This document shows, piece after piece, positions 35,856 to 45,522 of a DNA stretch of 64,000 bases. Position 1 is the first letter of the stretch. Each line of letters begins with the position of its first letter. A model generated the notes under the pieces. The model was not told the DNA's origin. It made no database searches and saw only the letters and a list, made by a program, of their open reading frames with translations. Origin of the DNA: Taishania sp. (GTDB lineage Bacteria; Bacteroidota; Bacteroidia; Flavobacteriales_D; Crocinitomicaceae); contig JASLGM010000027.1 of the NCBI GenBank assembly GCA_030150045.1, forward strand, positions 1 to 64,000. Direction: 5' to 3'. A program made the translations under genes and the position numbers.

Positions 35856-37371
35856 CGTTTAGTTGTTGTAATAATTCTTGTTTATCAATAAAATTAAAGC
35901 AAGTCATCAAAGCACCAATACACGTTCCCAGAATACCATGAAAGACAATGTTCTGTCCAGTAAGAAAAAGGTTTGTGATACGCGTCCTCGTATTAAACGT
36001 AGAACTTAAGGTATGATTTACATCCTTTTCAATTCCATACAACTCCCCTTCTGGTGTACCTAAATAATCTCTATATGTCAATGGTGTACTGGAATACACA
36101 TTAATGATGTGCTCTTCCACCTCAGGATAACGTTCAAAAAAGCGCTGAAGTACTTGTTGTTCTTTTTCTTTTTTCCATGCTTGATAGCTCTCTGTCCTCT
36201 CACTTGGCGATGGAATTGAATTATGCGTCTCATCCCATTGCTCAGTTTCACTTGCTTTCATGTAAACTAAAAGAATTATAGAATCTGCGTAAGTTGTATT
36301 TGATTGATGCGAATTGGTGGTTACCATAATGTAATTCGGCCATCCTTCAGCAGGATAGTCAATGGTATCAAAAGGGTTTTCTGTATACAATTCATACATG
36401 TTATGATTCAAGTAAGGAACAGTTTCCTTCTTTAATGAAAGGAAAACAGAAAATGAGGAAACAGTATTTTTTATTCTGTTTACTCTATTTCGATAGGCAG
36501 GAAGAAAGTGTTCTTCTCCTGCAATATGCATCGTCACCTGTGGATGTAAGTTTGAAATGATTTGCTTCGCATGAAATACACTTCCGTCTTTGCAATGTAC
36601 TGCATTTACTTTTGCAGCCTCAACATCAAATCCGATTACTTCTTTGTGTTTAAGGATTTCGCCTCCATAAGAACGTAATTGCTTGACCAATGCTTTTGTC
36701 ATGAGACCACCACCTCCCGGTAATCGGTAACTCCCCATAATATAACTATGAACGATTAAAGCAAATGCATAAAATGGTGTGCGTTTATAATCCCCTGCAT
36801 ATATCATCGCATTTCCTAAGATAACGTGAATGATTCGCTCTTCTTTAAATAAGGACTTGAGATAATCCCACGCTAATTCCGAATGAATCATTGCTTGAAT
36901 GTTACTCTGATAATCTTCTATATTTTTTAAATCATAAAGAGGAAAGAAAGAAATGGTCTCTTTAATATGTAAAATCAGCTTATCAATACCTTCTTCTTCT
37001 AAAGGAAAGTCTTTCATCAGTTCTGCCTTAAAAGTGGCATATCCCATTCCTAAGCGTCCTATAAAACCATCATTAAAACGTACACGATCAAAACCATCCG
37101 CATCCATTTTTTTTAACGGTAACTGATCCAAAATCCCTAAGTAATTGAAAATCTTATGCAAATTTTGTTTATCGTCTAATCCTCCAAGATAATGTACCCC
37201 AGTGTCAAATACACACTTATCGCGACTAAATACTTGAAGCGCCCCGCCTACTTGTTGATTTTTCTCTAAGATCAATACTTTATATCCATGACGTGCTAAA
37301 ATAACGCCACAAGTTAATCCACCTACACCGCTGCCAACAATTAGAATGTCATATTCTTTTTTTACCATCAT
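35839..37371 (-). CDS. CrtI/retinol-saturase-like FAD oxidoreductase
   Basis: 510 residues. The dinucleotide fold YDILIVGSGVGGLTCGVILARHGYKVLILEK is followed by GGALQVFSRDKCVFDTGVHYLGG, typical of phytoene desaturase, carotenoid isomerase and retinol saturase relatives. A C-terminal FAD segment reads NLFLTGQNIVFHGILGTCIGAL. In flexirubin loci such enzymes are thought to act on the polyene, but the exact reaction is not established from sequence. Start and stop overlap the flanking genes. Confidence 0.85.
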   Translation of the reverse strand: MMVKKEYDILIVGSGVGGLTCGVILARHGYKVLILEKNQQVGGALQVFSRDKCVFDTGVHYLGGLDDKQNLHKIFNYLGILDQLPLKKMDADGFDRVRFNDGFIGRLGMGYATFKAELMKDFPLEEEGIDKLILHIKETISFFPLYDLKNIEDYQSNIQAMIHSELAWDYLKSLFKEERIIHVILGNAMIYAGDYKRTPFYAFALIVHSYIMGSYRLPGGGGLMTKALVKQLRSYGGEILKHKEVIGFDVEAAKVNAVHCKDGSVFHAKQIISNLHPQVTMHIAGEEHFLPAYRNRVNRIKNTVSSFSVFLSLKKETVPYLNHNMYELYTENPFDTIDYPAEGWPNYIMVTTNSHQSNTTYADSIILLVYMKASETEQWDETHNSIPSPSERTESYQAWKKEKEQQVLQRFFERYPEVEEHIINVYSSTPLTYRDYLGTPEGELYGIEKDVNHTLSSTFNTRTRITNLFLTGQNIVFHGILGTCIGALMTCFNFIDKQELLQQLNDENRL

Positions 37372-40300
37372 TTTTTATAAAAAACAAATAAATGGTTTGA
37401 TGTTTTTTGTGAATGTGAAACATCATCCATTACTAAATGATTATCCAAAGCTAACGCTTCCATCTCATCTTTGGAAATAAATTCCATTTCGTTATTCACC
37501 TTATTGAATCCAAATACACGTGTACTTAATATCTCTGTCCACTTTGTTTGCTTCAATTTCGGATGTTCGATTATTCCATCTCTTAGAATAAGCAATCCTC
37601 CAGGTAGTAATAAATCAATCAATTTTTGTAGGACTACGCGTTGCTCCTCTTTATTCAAATAATGAAGTACATCATTCACAATAAACACATCAGCTGGCGA
37701 ATAATGATACGCCTCCAATCGTGAACAAGTAAATTGAACCTTTTCCTTTATATAAATGGCGTTTGCTGCAATTGAAACTTTTTCCTCATCCGCATCAATA
37801 GCAGTGATTTCACGTTCATTGTCTGCATAGTGAAGTAATAAACTTAAATACCCTAATCCTGAACCAATGTCATAAATTCGCTTTCGTCCACCAATCAAAC
37901 GGTTATAGAACAAATAGTTTTCTGCTTCCATTCGATATTTTACACGCATATACCATTCTAAGACAGGTCCTTTTAATAGATAATTTCGTAAAACAATGTG
38001 CTTCCAAAATCTCGGTTGTGTATCCTCAAGCAAACTTACTTGTAAGGAACTACGCATTATTTTCTGAATCTCCTTGGTCATTGTTTGGTAGGTTTCAAAA
38101 TCGTTAGGATACTGAACAGGTAAGAATTTTATGTACATTTCTCCACTATTGATCATGATATCATTCTTTGGATTCACTATATCAAACCCAACTAATACAA
38201 CAGGCTGAACGGGAACATTCACTTTTTTAGCAAGTAAAAAGGCTCCTTTATGAAATCGATGTATTTTACCATCATTACTACGTGTTCCTTCAGGAAAAAT
38301 TGCAATATTGTAACCGTTCTCAATGCTATGCTTTAATAACTCCAAGTTTTTTCCTGTACCATCTTCGACATATAAATAACCAGCAAATCGAATACAAGGA
38401 CCAAAAATAGGTGACTTATACACCCAGTCCTTTACAAGGATAAGCACCTTAGGACTAAGGCTTAAAACAGCAAGAATGTCCAAGAAAGAATTGTGATTTA
38501 AAACTAAAATTTTCGGATTACCTTTTTCAAACAATTCTTTGTGTAGTGTTTTTACTTTTACAAACGGATACGCGGTCATAAACATCTTTGCAACCAAATA
38601 AATCATATAATTCAGTTTGCTCTGCTTTTTTGATTTTGAAATAGGTAAAAGCAACAAAATCATTAAAAACAATAAACTAAGTAGGCAACAAATAAAAAAA
38701 GTAAGAAACAAAGAAATACTCGCCAACAAAGTAAAGATCGTTAATGGCCCTCTACCTTTTGCTGTACGCTTACTCACAAAAAGGGAGTAAACATAAGGCT
38801 GAACATAAAGCGTGATCAACAAAATCATTCCAATACCAAGAATACTTAATCCTCCGATAGAATTAATTGCAGGATGTTTACCAAAAATTAAAACGCCGGT
38901 TCCAATCATGGTCGTAATTCCTGAAAGAATGATCGCTTGACGGAAAGAGGATAAACTTTTTGCTCCTGTTTTACTTTGGTTAATCAAGCCGTCTGTGACA
39001 AAAATGGAATAATCGTCACCAAGACCAAATATGAACGTCACCAAAAGAATATTTACAAAATTGAATTCCAATCCTAAAAATGAGCCACAACTAATAATCC
39101 ACAACCATGAAATAGCCATAGGAGCAAAAGCAAACAAACTCAACTCTAAACGCCCATAAATCACCAATAAAGAAATAAAGACCAAGCCAGAAGAAAACAA
39201 TAATAAATAATTAAAGTCATCGGTAAGAGAAACCAAAAACTGGGCAGATAAATCGGCAATATCCATTACAAAAACGTCTTCACCAAATTCGGTCTGTATC
39301 TTCTGTTTGAACACCTCGACATCTGATTTGTCAATTAAGACAGATGTTAAAATATTTTGATTATCCGCATTGTCGTGAATTAAAAACTTTAACCCCAACG
39401 CCTCCAACAGTTCACTCCCTTCTTCCGCAATCGAAATAGAATCTAATGTTAATGCATAAAACGGATCAAAAGCCTTTTCATTAAATCCTTTTCGAACAGA
39501 AATCTCCCTTAGCTGGTTAATAAACCTTGGGTGCTCTTTCCAAAAAGTTTGCCAATCCGAAGATTGTTTATCCCAAAGTGGTGCAGGAATCAAATATGGC
39601 GCTACACTCATCACTTCAGCGATCTGCATTTGCTCTTTTTGCGCATTGATAAACGTAAACAACTGAAAATTACGCGATTCCACTTCTGTCTTCTCCGCTC
39701 CTTTTGCAAATAAATACAATTTCTTTTGTTCCAACGGATCTACACCTGTGAATACTTTCTCTTTATCCGACAAATGAGCAGGATGATAAGCTAAATTGTT
39801 CAAATCGCCATCGAATCGCATGGTTTGATTACGAAATAAAAAGAAAATCGTACCAATAACTATGATCAAGGTCAATAGCTTAGGCATCCATTTTGGTGCA
39901 TTGCGCTCGTTAACCTTGGCTTCTGGAAAAGCGAAGCGGAACGTGGTCAATATTACCGGAAGTCCAATAATAGTGAAAACGGCTGCTCCCATTAAGGTAA
40001 CCAAGGCGATCAACCCGAAATTCTGTAAAATAGATGAACTTGTAAACAACAAAGATGCAAATGCTCCTACCGTAGTAAAACTACCAACAAGCATTGGAAA
40101 ACTGACTTCCTTCACTGTTTCCATGATGGATTTTGTATGCTTTAAATGGGTGAAGAAATGGAAAGAATAATCCAAAACAATTCCCAATAAAACAGAAGCT
40201 GTAACTACAGAAATAATATTGATCTCTGGATGTACAAACCCCACAAATCCCAATCCGAAAACCACTCCAAAAATGCTCGGAATCAAGAACACTAAAGGAA

Positions 40301-41168
40301 TGATTATTTTGCGATAAAAACCAAATAAAACAATGAAAATAAGGGAAACACTAATAACCAAAGTCAAAGTGGTATCCTTCCGTATTTGCTTTTCATTTTC
40401 AACGGCAACTAAAAAGGTTCCAAACCCTTCTAAATCGGCATTTAATATCGTTTTATTTACTTTTTCAGTGGCTCTTTCCAAGGCAATTGCACCTTCATTC
40501 TTACACTTATCATTCGTCAAATCACAGTTTAATGTCGCAAAGAAAAAGGCTTTTGTACCAGATTTATTAAGCAATAAACCATCTTCAACCACATAATTTG
40601 AAAAGCTAGCTTGTTCAGCAAATGCTTTCATTTTTGCTCCAAAAACACCAAGCGGATCTTGGGAAAAATAGCTAGAATAGAAAACTCCTTTTGGACCTTG
40701 TAATTGCTCTTTTATAACATCCATTTGAGCTGAAATGGCAGTCGAATCTCCTAATTTATCTGCCAAAACAGCGTAATCCTCAGCGCTTAACTGTCCAATT
40801 GAAGCCTTCTGCAAATACCCAATTAATTCTTGCTGATCGACGTCTCTAGAAATGACAAAATCCCGAAAATAAGGTCCTTCCTCTTGTAAAACTGCTATAC
40901 ATTTTTCAATTAAATCATACGTTTCCGCACTTTCTTGCTGCACATTTACTGAAAAAATCACCTGTTTGGTAAAATCATTTTCCTTCATTATCGAAGAAAA
41001 CGCCTTGTAATGTTGACCTTCAGGAAAGATATCAAAAATATTAGAATTGATTTTTATGCGATTAATCCCTATTAATCCGATGGCGAAAAACACGGAAAGC
41101 AGTAGAAAAAAGATAATTTTTCGTTGTATGAAAAAATGTACAATTCGAGCACAAAACCTTCCTAACAT
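37368..41168 (-). CDS. Trifunctional MMPL exporter - PlsC acyltransferase - SAM methyltransferase fusion
   Basis: About 1266 residues in three modules. Residues 1 to ~830 are an RND/MMPL transporter with two sets of membrane helices (LLGIVLDYSFHFFTHLKH and FGLGDDYSIFVTDGL at equivalent places). Residues ~870-1050 are a PlsC acyltransferase with NHNSFLD (HX4D, ~891) and FPEGTRS (~959). The C-terminal ~190 residues are a class I methyltransferase (IYDIGSGLGYLSLLL ~1098, TAIDADEEKV). This fits export plus tailoring of a lipidic polyene. I start at the ATG at 41168; the open frame runs 63 codons further but that part is module B repeat and the promoter. Confidence 0.9.
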   Translation of the reverse strand: MLGRFCARIVHFFIQRKIIFFLLLSVFFAIGLIGINRIKINSNIFDIFPEGQHYKAFSSIMKENDFTKQVIFSVNVQQESAETYDLIEKCIAVLQEEGPYFRDFVISRDVDQQELIGYLQKASIGQLSAEDYAVLADKLGDSTAISAQMDVIKEQLQGPKGVFYSSYFSQDPLGVFGAKMKAFAEQASFSNYVVEDGLLLNKSGTKAFFFATLNCDLTNDKCKNEGAIALERATEKVNKTILNADLEGFGTFLVAVENEKQIRKDTTLTLVISVSLIFIVLFGFYRKIIIPLVFLIPSIFGVVFGLGFVGFVHPEINIISVVTASVLLGIVLDYSFHFFTHLKHTKSIMETVKEVSFPMLVGSFTTVGAFASLLFTSSSILQNFGLIALVTLMGAAVFTIIGLPVILTTFRFAFPEAKVNERNAPKWMPKLLTLIIVIGTIFFLFRNQTMRFDGDLNNLAYHPAHLSDKEKVFTGVDPLEQKKLYLFAKGAEKTEVESRNFQLFTFINAQKEQMQIAEVMSVAPYLIPAPLWDKQSSDWQTFWKEHPRFINQLREISVRKGFNEKAFDPFYALTLDSISIAEEGSELLEALGLKFLIHDNADNQNILTSVLIDKSDVEVFKQKIQTEFGEDVFVMDIADLSAQFLVSLTDDFNYLLLFSSGLVFISLLVIYGRLELSLFAFAPMAISWLWIISCGSFLGLEFNFVNILLVTFIFGLGDDYSIFVTDGLINQSKTGAKSLSSFRQAIILSGITTMIGTGVLIFGKHPAINSIGGLSILGIGMILLITLYVQPYVYSLFVSKRTAKGRGPLTIFTLLASISLFLTFFICCLLSLLFLMILLLLPISKSKKQSKLNYMIYLVAKMFMTAYPFVKVKTLHKELFEKGNPKILVLNHNSFLDILAVLSLSPKVLILVKDWVYKSPIFGPCIRFAGYLYVEDGTGKNLELLKHSIENGYNIAIFPEGTRSNDGKIHRFHKGAFLLAKKVNVPVQPVVLVGFDIVNPKNDIMINSGEMYIKFLPVQYPNDFETYQTMTKEIQKIMRSSLQVSLLEDTQPRFWKHIVLRNYLLKGPVLEWYMRVKYRMEAENYLFYNRLIGGRKRIYDIGSGLGYLSLLLHYADNEREITAIDADEEKVSIAANAIYIKEKVQFTCSRLEAYHYSPADVFIVNDVLHYLNKEEQRVVLQKLIDLLLPGGLLILRDGIIEHPKLKQTKWTEILSTRVFGFNKVNNEMEFISKDEMEALALDNHLVMDDVSHSQKTSNHLFVFYKK

Positions 41169-41192
41169 TGGGTTTATATTTGAAAAAAAGAC

Positions 41193-41223
41193 CGAAATTA
41201 AGCAATTAATGGTTCCCGTACAA
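41193..41223 (-). promoter_or_regulatory. Promoter of the leftward pigment operon
   Basis: On the minus strand, TTG (41221-41223), 20 bp, then TAATTTCG (41193-41200), one mismatch from TAnnTTTG. It is 24 bp before the chosen start. Confidence 0.5.
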
Positions 41224-41249
41224 TAATTGTCGGTTACTGATGCTATTTT

Positions 41250-41397
41250 GGCAGCCTTTATCGGCCTTCGAGCTGTAGTAATCTCCTGAAAAAGTGTGGT
41301 CCTGCTGTTTTTCACGTGCTTCCGTTGGTTGCAGTGAAAACCAAGCAACCACAACATTTTCAGTTCGCTTAGCTGCCGCTCTACGTCCGGGCTGAAG
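41250..41397 (+). repeat. Module B structured repeat, copy 7
   Basis: GGCAGCCTTTATCGGCCTTC, core CACGTGCTTCCGTTGGTTGC, tail TACGTCCGGGCTGAAG. Here B precedes A, the reverse of the order in other composite copies. It lies between the divergent pigment operons. Confidence 0.8.
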
Positions 41398-41452
41398 TCC
41401 CCTTTTCAACGAAAAAAAACAACCATTTCACCAAATCTGTGTTCCTTACTTT

Positions 41453-41567
41453 GCGTTAGGGATAATAGAGGAAAGCTTTTTCATGAAGCATGAATGAAAA
41501 ACTTGGAACGAATAGCCCGACCTCTTTCCCTCTCCACGTAGCTGGAGGAGGGAAAGAGGAACGCCCA
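41453..41567 (+). repeat. Module A structured repeat, copy 4
   Basis: GCGTTAGGGATAATAGAGGA, arm 1 TTTTTCAT-gaagc-ATGAATGAAAA, then CGAATAGCCCGACC. Arm 2 is a long hairpin (CCTCTTTCCCTCTCC facing GGAG-AGGGAAAGAGG), closed by AACGCCC. The remaining 200 bp to the lyase gene is AT-rich promoter sequence, with TAAATTCG at 41692 as a weak -7 candidate. Confidence 0.8.
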
Positions 41568-41773
41568 AAAAAAAGAAATAATCAAGATGAAAATACGTCC
41601 TTTAGAGGAAAGAAAAAAAAGTCCAAAATACATCCTTTTTTTTAATGCAGTAAATAACAATTTTAGGGGGCCAATTGTCGTAAAAAAAAAGTAAATTCGC
41701 AGGTTATAAACACCGTTTTGTGCACTTATGAAATAACGCTCAATCCGCGATTAAAAAAGTTAAACAACTAGGC

Positions 41774-43294
41774 ATGAGTCGAATGACTTTATTTGAAATT
41801 GAAAACATTGCTCTTGAAAAAGAGAAATTATATGTATCCCCCGATGTGTTGCAGCATGTTGAAAATTCTTTTTCCTTTCTGAATGCATTTGCAAGTGATA
41901 AAATCATCTATGGGATTAACACGGGTTTTGGTCCAATGGCGCAGTTCAAAATTGCGACTGATCAGCTGAAACAATTGCAATATAACCTCATCCGTAGCCA
42001 TTCTTCGGGATTAGGCAATCCGTTAAATGAAGAGGAAACTCGAGCGGTTATTTTGGCGCGTATCAACAATTTTTTACAAGGAAATTCGGGTGTAAGTCCG
42101 CAAGTCATAGAAAAACTACAAGAGTTCTTGAACGAGGGTATAGTACCTGAAATTTTTGAACATGGAAGCGTTGGTGCAAGCGGAGATTTGGTGCAATTAG
42201 CCCATCTAGCACTGAACTTAATCGGTGAAGGATTCGTGTATTTGGATGGTAAACGTGTGGAAACGCATGTAGCTTTTGAACAGAAAGGTATGCGCCCTCT
42301 TAATGTCCAATTGCGCGATGGTTTAGGGTTGATGAACGGCACTTCTTGTATGTCAGGAATTGGCGCAGTAAATCTGATTTATGCTAAGCGCCTGTTGAAC
42401 TGGGGTGTGAAAAGCGCTTCGGTGCTCAATGAAATCATTGAGGCGTATGATGATTCTTTTTCGCAAGGATTAAATCAAGTAAAAAAACACAAAGGTCAGG
42501 AGTGGGTTGCAACAGAAATGCGTGCTTTCCTTTCGGATTCTAAGCTTATTCAAAGCAGGGAAGAATTGTTTAAAAACAATGTAGATGCCTTGCCTGAAGA
42601 AATAAAAAAGAAAGTTCAGGAATACTATTCCATTCGTTGTGTGCCCCAAATTTTGGGTCCGGTAAAAGACACGCTAGATTTTGCGCAACACGTATTGGAA
42701 GATGAATTGAATTCAACGAATGACAATCCTGTGGTTTCTATGGAAGATCATAATGTTTATCACGGTGGGAATTTCCATGGCGATTACATCTCATTGGAAA
42801 TGGACAAGGTTAAAATGGTCATTACAAAATTGACCATGTTGGCAGAACGTCAATTGAACTTTTTGATGAATCATAAAATCAACGATCAGTTTCCTCCGTT
42901 TTTAAATCACGCTACACTTGGGTTAAACTTTGGTCTTCAAGGTTTGCAATTTACTGCTACCTCAACCACTGCGGAATCGCAAATGCTGTCTAACCCAATG
43001 TATGTTCACAGCATTCCAAATAACAACGACAATCAAGATATCGTTTCAATGGGAACCAACAGTGCAGTGATTACACGAAAAGTCATAGACAATGGTTTTC
43101 AGGTTATGGCCATTCATTGTATTGCTCTTGCTCAGGCCATTGATCATTTACCATTAGATAAAAAAGAAAAACTTGGATCACAGACACAAGATTTCCATCA
43201 ATCAATGCGCAATATTCTTCCAACCATCATAGAAGACAAACCCCAGTTTGAACGTATTCAAGAAGTCATTGGTTTTTTAAGAAAAACGAAATAA
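41774..43294 (+). CDS. Aromatic amino acid ammonia-lyase (HAL/TAL family)
   Basis: 506 residues, normal for the histidine/tyrosine/phenylalanine lyase family. The MIO prosthetic group would form from Ala135-Ser136-Gly137 in GSVGASGDLVQLAHLAL. YGINTGFGPM near 45 carries the catalytic Tyr region, and NPVVSMEDHNVYHGGNFHG follows later. In flexirubin and aryl-polyene loci this enzyme is thought to make the cinnamate or 4-coumarate starter. Which amino acid it uses cannot be fixed by eye. It is the first gene of a fifteen-gene operon; an alternative start is the ATG at 41783. Confidence 0.9.
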   Translation: MSRMTLFEIENIALEKEKLYVSPDVLQHVENSFSFLNAFASDKIIYGINTGFGPMAQFKIATDQLKQLQYNLIRSHSSGLGNPLNEEETRAVILARINNFLQGNSGVSPQVIEKLQEFLNEGIVPEIFEHGSVGASGDLVQLAHLALNLIGEGFVYLDGKRVETHVAFEQKGMRPLNVQLRDGLGLMNGTSCMSGIGAVNLIYAKRLLNWGVKSASVLNEIIEAYDDSFSQGLNQVKKHKGQEWVATEMRAFLSDSKLIQSREELFKNNVDALPEEIKKKVQEYYSIRCVPQILGPVKDTLDFAQHVLEDELNSTNDNPVVSMEDHNVYHGGNFHGDYISLEMDKVKMVITKLTMLAERQLNFLMNHKINDQFPPFLNHATLGLNFGLQGLQFTATSTTAESQMLSNPMYVHSIPNNNDNQDIVSMGTNSAVITRKVIDNGFQVMAIHCIALAQAIDHLPLDKKEKLGSQTQDFHQSMRNILPTIIEDKPQFERIQEVIGFLRKTK

Positions 43295-43295
43295 A

Positions 43296-44030
43296 ATGAA
43301 AAAAGCAGCTTTAGTAACGGGTGCTTCTAGAGGATTGGGACGAGCAATCGCTATCCAATTGGCACACGATCTTAACTTACATATTTTGGTGAATTTTGCA
43401 GGAAATCAATCTGCAGCAGAAGAAACTGTATCCACAATTATAGCTAACGGAGGCACTGCTGAATTACTTCAATTCGATGTAAAAAACAAGGAAGAAGTAA
43501 GTTACAAAATTAGTGAATGGCAAAGTAATCACCCCGATTTTTTAATTGAAGTATTGGTAAACAATGCGGGCATCACACGTGATAACTTGTTTCCGCTTAT
43601 CAGTGAAACGGATTGGGATGATGTCATGAATACAAGTGTAAAAGGAATGTATAATTGTACGCAAGCTGTTTTACCCAAATTATTGCGTAACCGATATGGA
43701 CGCATCATCAACATTGCTTCTTTAAGTGGTTTAAAAGGAAATCCGGGTCAAACCAATTATTCGGCGGCAAAAGGTGCAATGATCGCGGCAACAAAAGCAA
43801 TGTCTCAAGAAATCGCAAAAAGAAATATTACCGTGAATGCGGTTGCTCCTGGTTTTATTGAATCAGATATGACTGCAAACTTGGATCAAGAACAATTGAA
43901 AAAATTAGTTCCTGCTAATCGTTTTGGCAAAGCCGAAGAGGTGGCCCATTTGGTTAGTTTTTTAGCTTCGCCGAAAGCGAGTTATCTAACAGGAGAAGTG
44001 ATAAATATTAATGGTGGTCTATACGCATAA
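43296..44030 (+). CDS. 3-ketoacyl-ACP reductase, SDR family (FabG-like)
   Basis: A 244-residue short-chain dehydrogenase with ALVTGASRGLGRAIAIQLA at the N-terminus, VNNAGITRDN, and catalytic YSAAKGAMIAATKA with the SLSGLKG serine. It ends with LTGEVININGGLYA, as FabG does. It should reduce the beta-keto group in each polyene elongation cycle. It sits 1 bp after the lyase and its stop overlaps the next start (TAATG). Confidence 0.92.
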   Translation: MKKAALVTGASRGLGRAIAIQLAHDLNLHILVNFAGNQSAAEETVSTIIANGGTAELLQFDVKNKEEVSYKISEWQSNHPDFLIEVLVNNAGITRDNLFPLISETDWDDVMNTSVKGMYNCTQAVLPKLLRNRYGRIINIASLSGLKGNPGQTNYSAAKGAMIAATKAMSQEIAKRNITVNAVAPGFIESDMTANLDQEQLKKLVPANRFGKAEEVAHLVSFLASPKASYLTGEVININGGLYA

Positions 44031-45253
44031 TGGAAAATAGAGTTGTCATCACGGGAATAGGCTTGTATTCTTGTATTGGAAAAAACCAAGAAGAGGTATT
44101 AAACAGCCTTTATCATGGGAGAAGTGGCGTTATCTACGACCAAACGCGTAAAGATTTTGGTTTTCGATCCGGATTAACAGGATTTGTTGAAGATCCAGAT
44201 TTAAAACCTTTCTTAGGTCGTCGTGAGCGAATTGGCATGCATCAACCGGCACTTTTCGCTTATATGTCCACACGAGAAGCTTTAGCACAAGCCAATCTGG
44301 ATATCGATTTCTTAGATAAAAATGAAACAGGTATTATTTTTGGGAATGACTCAACAGCTGGAGCAGTTGTAGCAACAACAGATCGTTTTCGTCAGCGAAA
44401 TGACACAACCTTGATTGGGAGCGGAGATATCTTCCAAAATATGAACTGTACCGTTAACATGAATCTTTCGACTATTTTTAAGTTAAAAGGTATTAATCTG
44501 ACTTTATCAGCAGCCTGTGCTTCAGGTTCTCATTCCATTGGAATGGGATTTTTATTGATAAAACAAGGCTTACAAGACCGTGTTATTTGTGGCGGTGCAC
44601 AAGAAATAAATCCTTATGCCATGGCCAGCTTTGATGGTTTAGGTACGTTTTCCATTCAAGAAAACGATCCGAGTAAAGCTTCAAAACCATTTGATAAAGA
44701 CCGAGATGGTTTAATTCCCTCTGGCGGGGCAGCATCTGTCATTTTAGAATCTTTAGAAAGTGCACAAAAACGAGGTGCAACAATTTTAGGAGAAGTAGTT
44801 GGCTATGGATTCTCAAGTAATGGCGAACATATTTCCAATCCAAATCTTGATGGACAATTCCGTTCTTTAAACCGAGCACTTTTCCAAGCTGGGATACAGG
44901 CAAATGATATTGATTATGTAAATGCTCATGCAACTTCAACACCAATTGGAGATGCTACTGAGGCTCAAGCCATATACGAAGTCCTTGGCAGTACTGTTCC
45001 TGTAAGCTCTACAAAAAGTATGACAGGTCATGAATGTTGGATGGCAGGAGCAAGTGAAGTGGCTTATTCCCTCTTGATGATGAATAACAATTTCATTGCT
45101 CCGAACATAAATTTTGAAAATCCGGACGAACATTCAGCGAAAATAAATATCGTTCCCCAAATGAGAGAACAAGAAATCAATTGTTTTTTGTCTAATTCTT
45201 TTGGTTTTGGTGGAACTAATTCATCTTTAATTATTAAAAAATTCAAAAAATAA
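44030..45253 (+). CDS. Beta-ketoacyl-ACP synthase (FabB/F type) 1
   Basis: A 407-residue condensing enzyme. Cys163 lies in LSAACASGSHSIGMG, and the histidines are in VNAHATSTPIGDATE and SSTKSMTGHECWMAG. The C-terminal glycine loop is NSFGFGGTNSSL. All catalytic residues are present. One of three complete ketosynthases in the operon. Overlaps fabG by 1 bp and precedes the first ACP by 14 bp. Confidence 0.92.
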   Translation: MENRVVITGIGLYSCIGKNQEEVLNSLYHGRSGVIYDQTRKDFGFRSGLTGFVEDPDLKPFLGRRERIGMHQPALFAYMSTREALAQANLDIDFLDKNETGIIFGNDSTAGAVVATTDRFRQRNDTTLIGSGDIFQNMNCTVNMNLSTIFKLKGINLTLSAACASGSHSIGMGFLLIKQGLQDRVICGGAQEINPYAMASFDGLGTFSIQENDPSKASKPFDKDRDGLIPSGGAASVILESLESAQKRGATILGEVVGYGFSSNGEHISNPNLDGQFRSLNRALFQAGIQANDIDYVNAHATSTPIGDATEAQAIYEVLGSTVPVSSTKSMTGHECWMAGASEVAYSLLMMNNNFIAPNINFENPDEHSAKINIVPQMREQEINCFLSNSFGFGGTNSSLIIKKFKK

Positions 45254-45267
45254 TTTACTTTGTACCC

Positions 45268-45510
45268 ATGAACAGAGAAGAAATTATCGATACTACGAAA
45301 CGCTTTCTTTCAGAAGAATTTGAAGTAGATGAAAACTTAATCCTGCCAGAGAACAATTTACACTCTACCTTGGATTTGGATAGCTTGGATTATGTTGACC
45401 TTGTTGTGGTCATTGAAGAGAATTTTGGATTTAAACCCACTTCTGAAGATTTTAAAAGCATTCAAACATTTGAAGAGTTTTACCAATTGGTAGAAACGAA
45501 AATCGGATAA
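45268..45510 (+). CDS. Acyl carrier protein 1
   Basis: 80 residues. The phosphopantetheine attachment Ser39 is in LDLDSLDYVDLVV. Acidic and helical, normal ACP size. It would carry the growing polyene. Encoded between a ketosynthase and an acyltransferase. Confidence 0.93.
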   Translation: MNREEIIDTTKRFLSEEFEVDENLILPENNLHSTLDLDSLDYVDLVVVIEENFGFKPTSEDFKSIQTFEEFYQLVETKIG

Positions 45511-45522
45511 GAACTTACGATT

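Noticed and set aside
41169..41357. 63-codon upstream extension of the MMPL fusion gene
   Set aside because: The extension lies in module B repeat and the putative promoter and lacks protein-like features; the hydrophobic N-terminus begins at the ATG at 41168.
41692..41699. TAAATTCG as a firm promoter of the pigment operon
   Set aside because: One mismatch in the -7 box and the nearest TTG is only 14 bp away, too short for a confident call.
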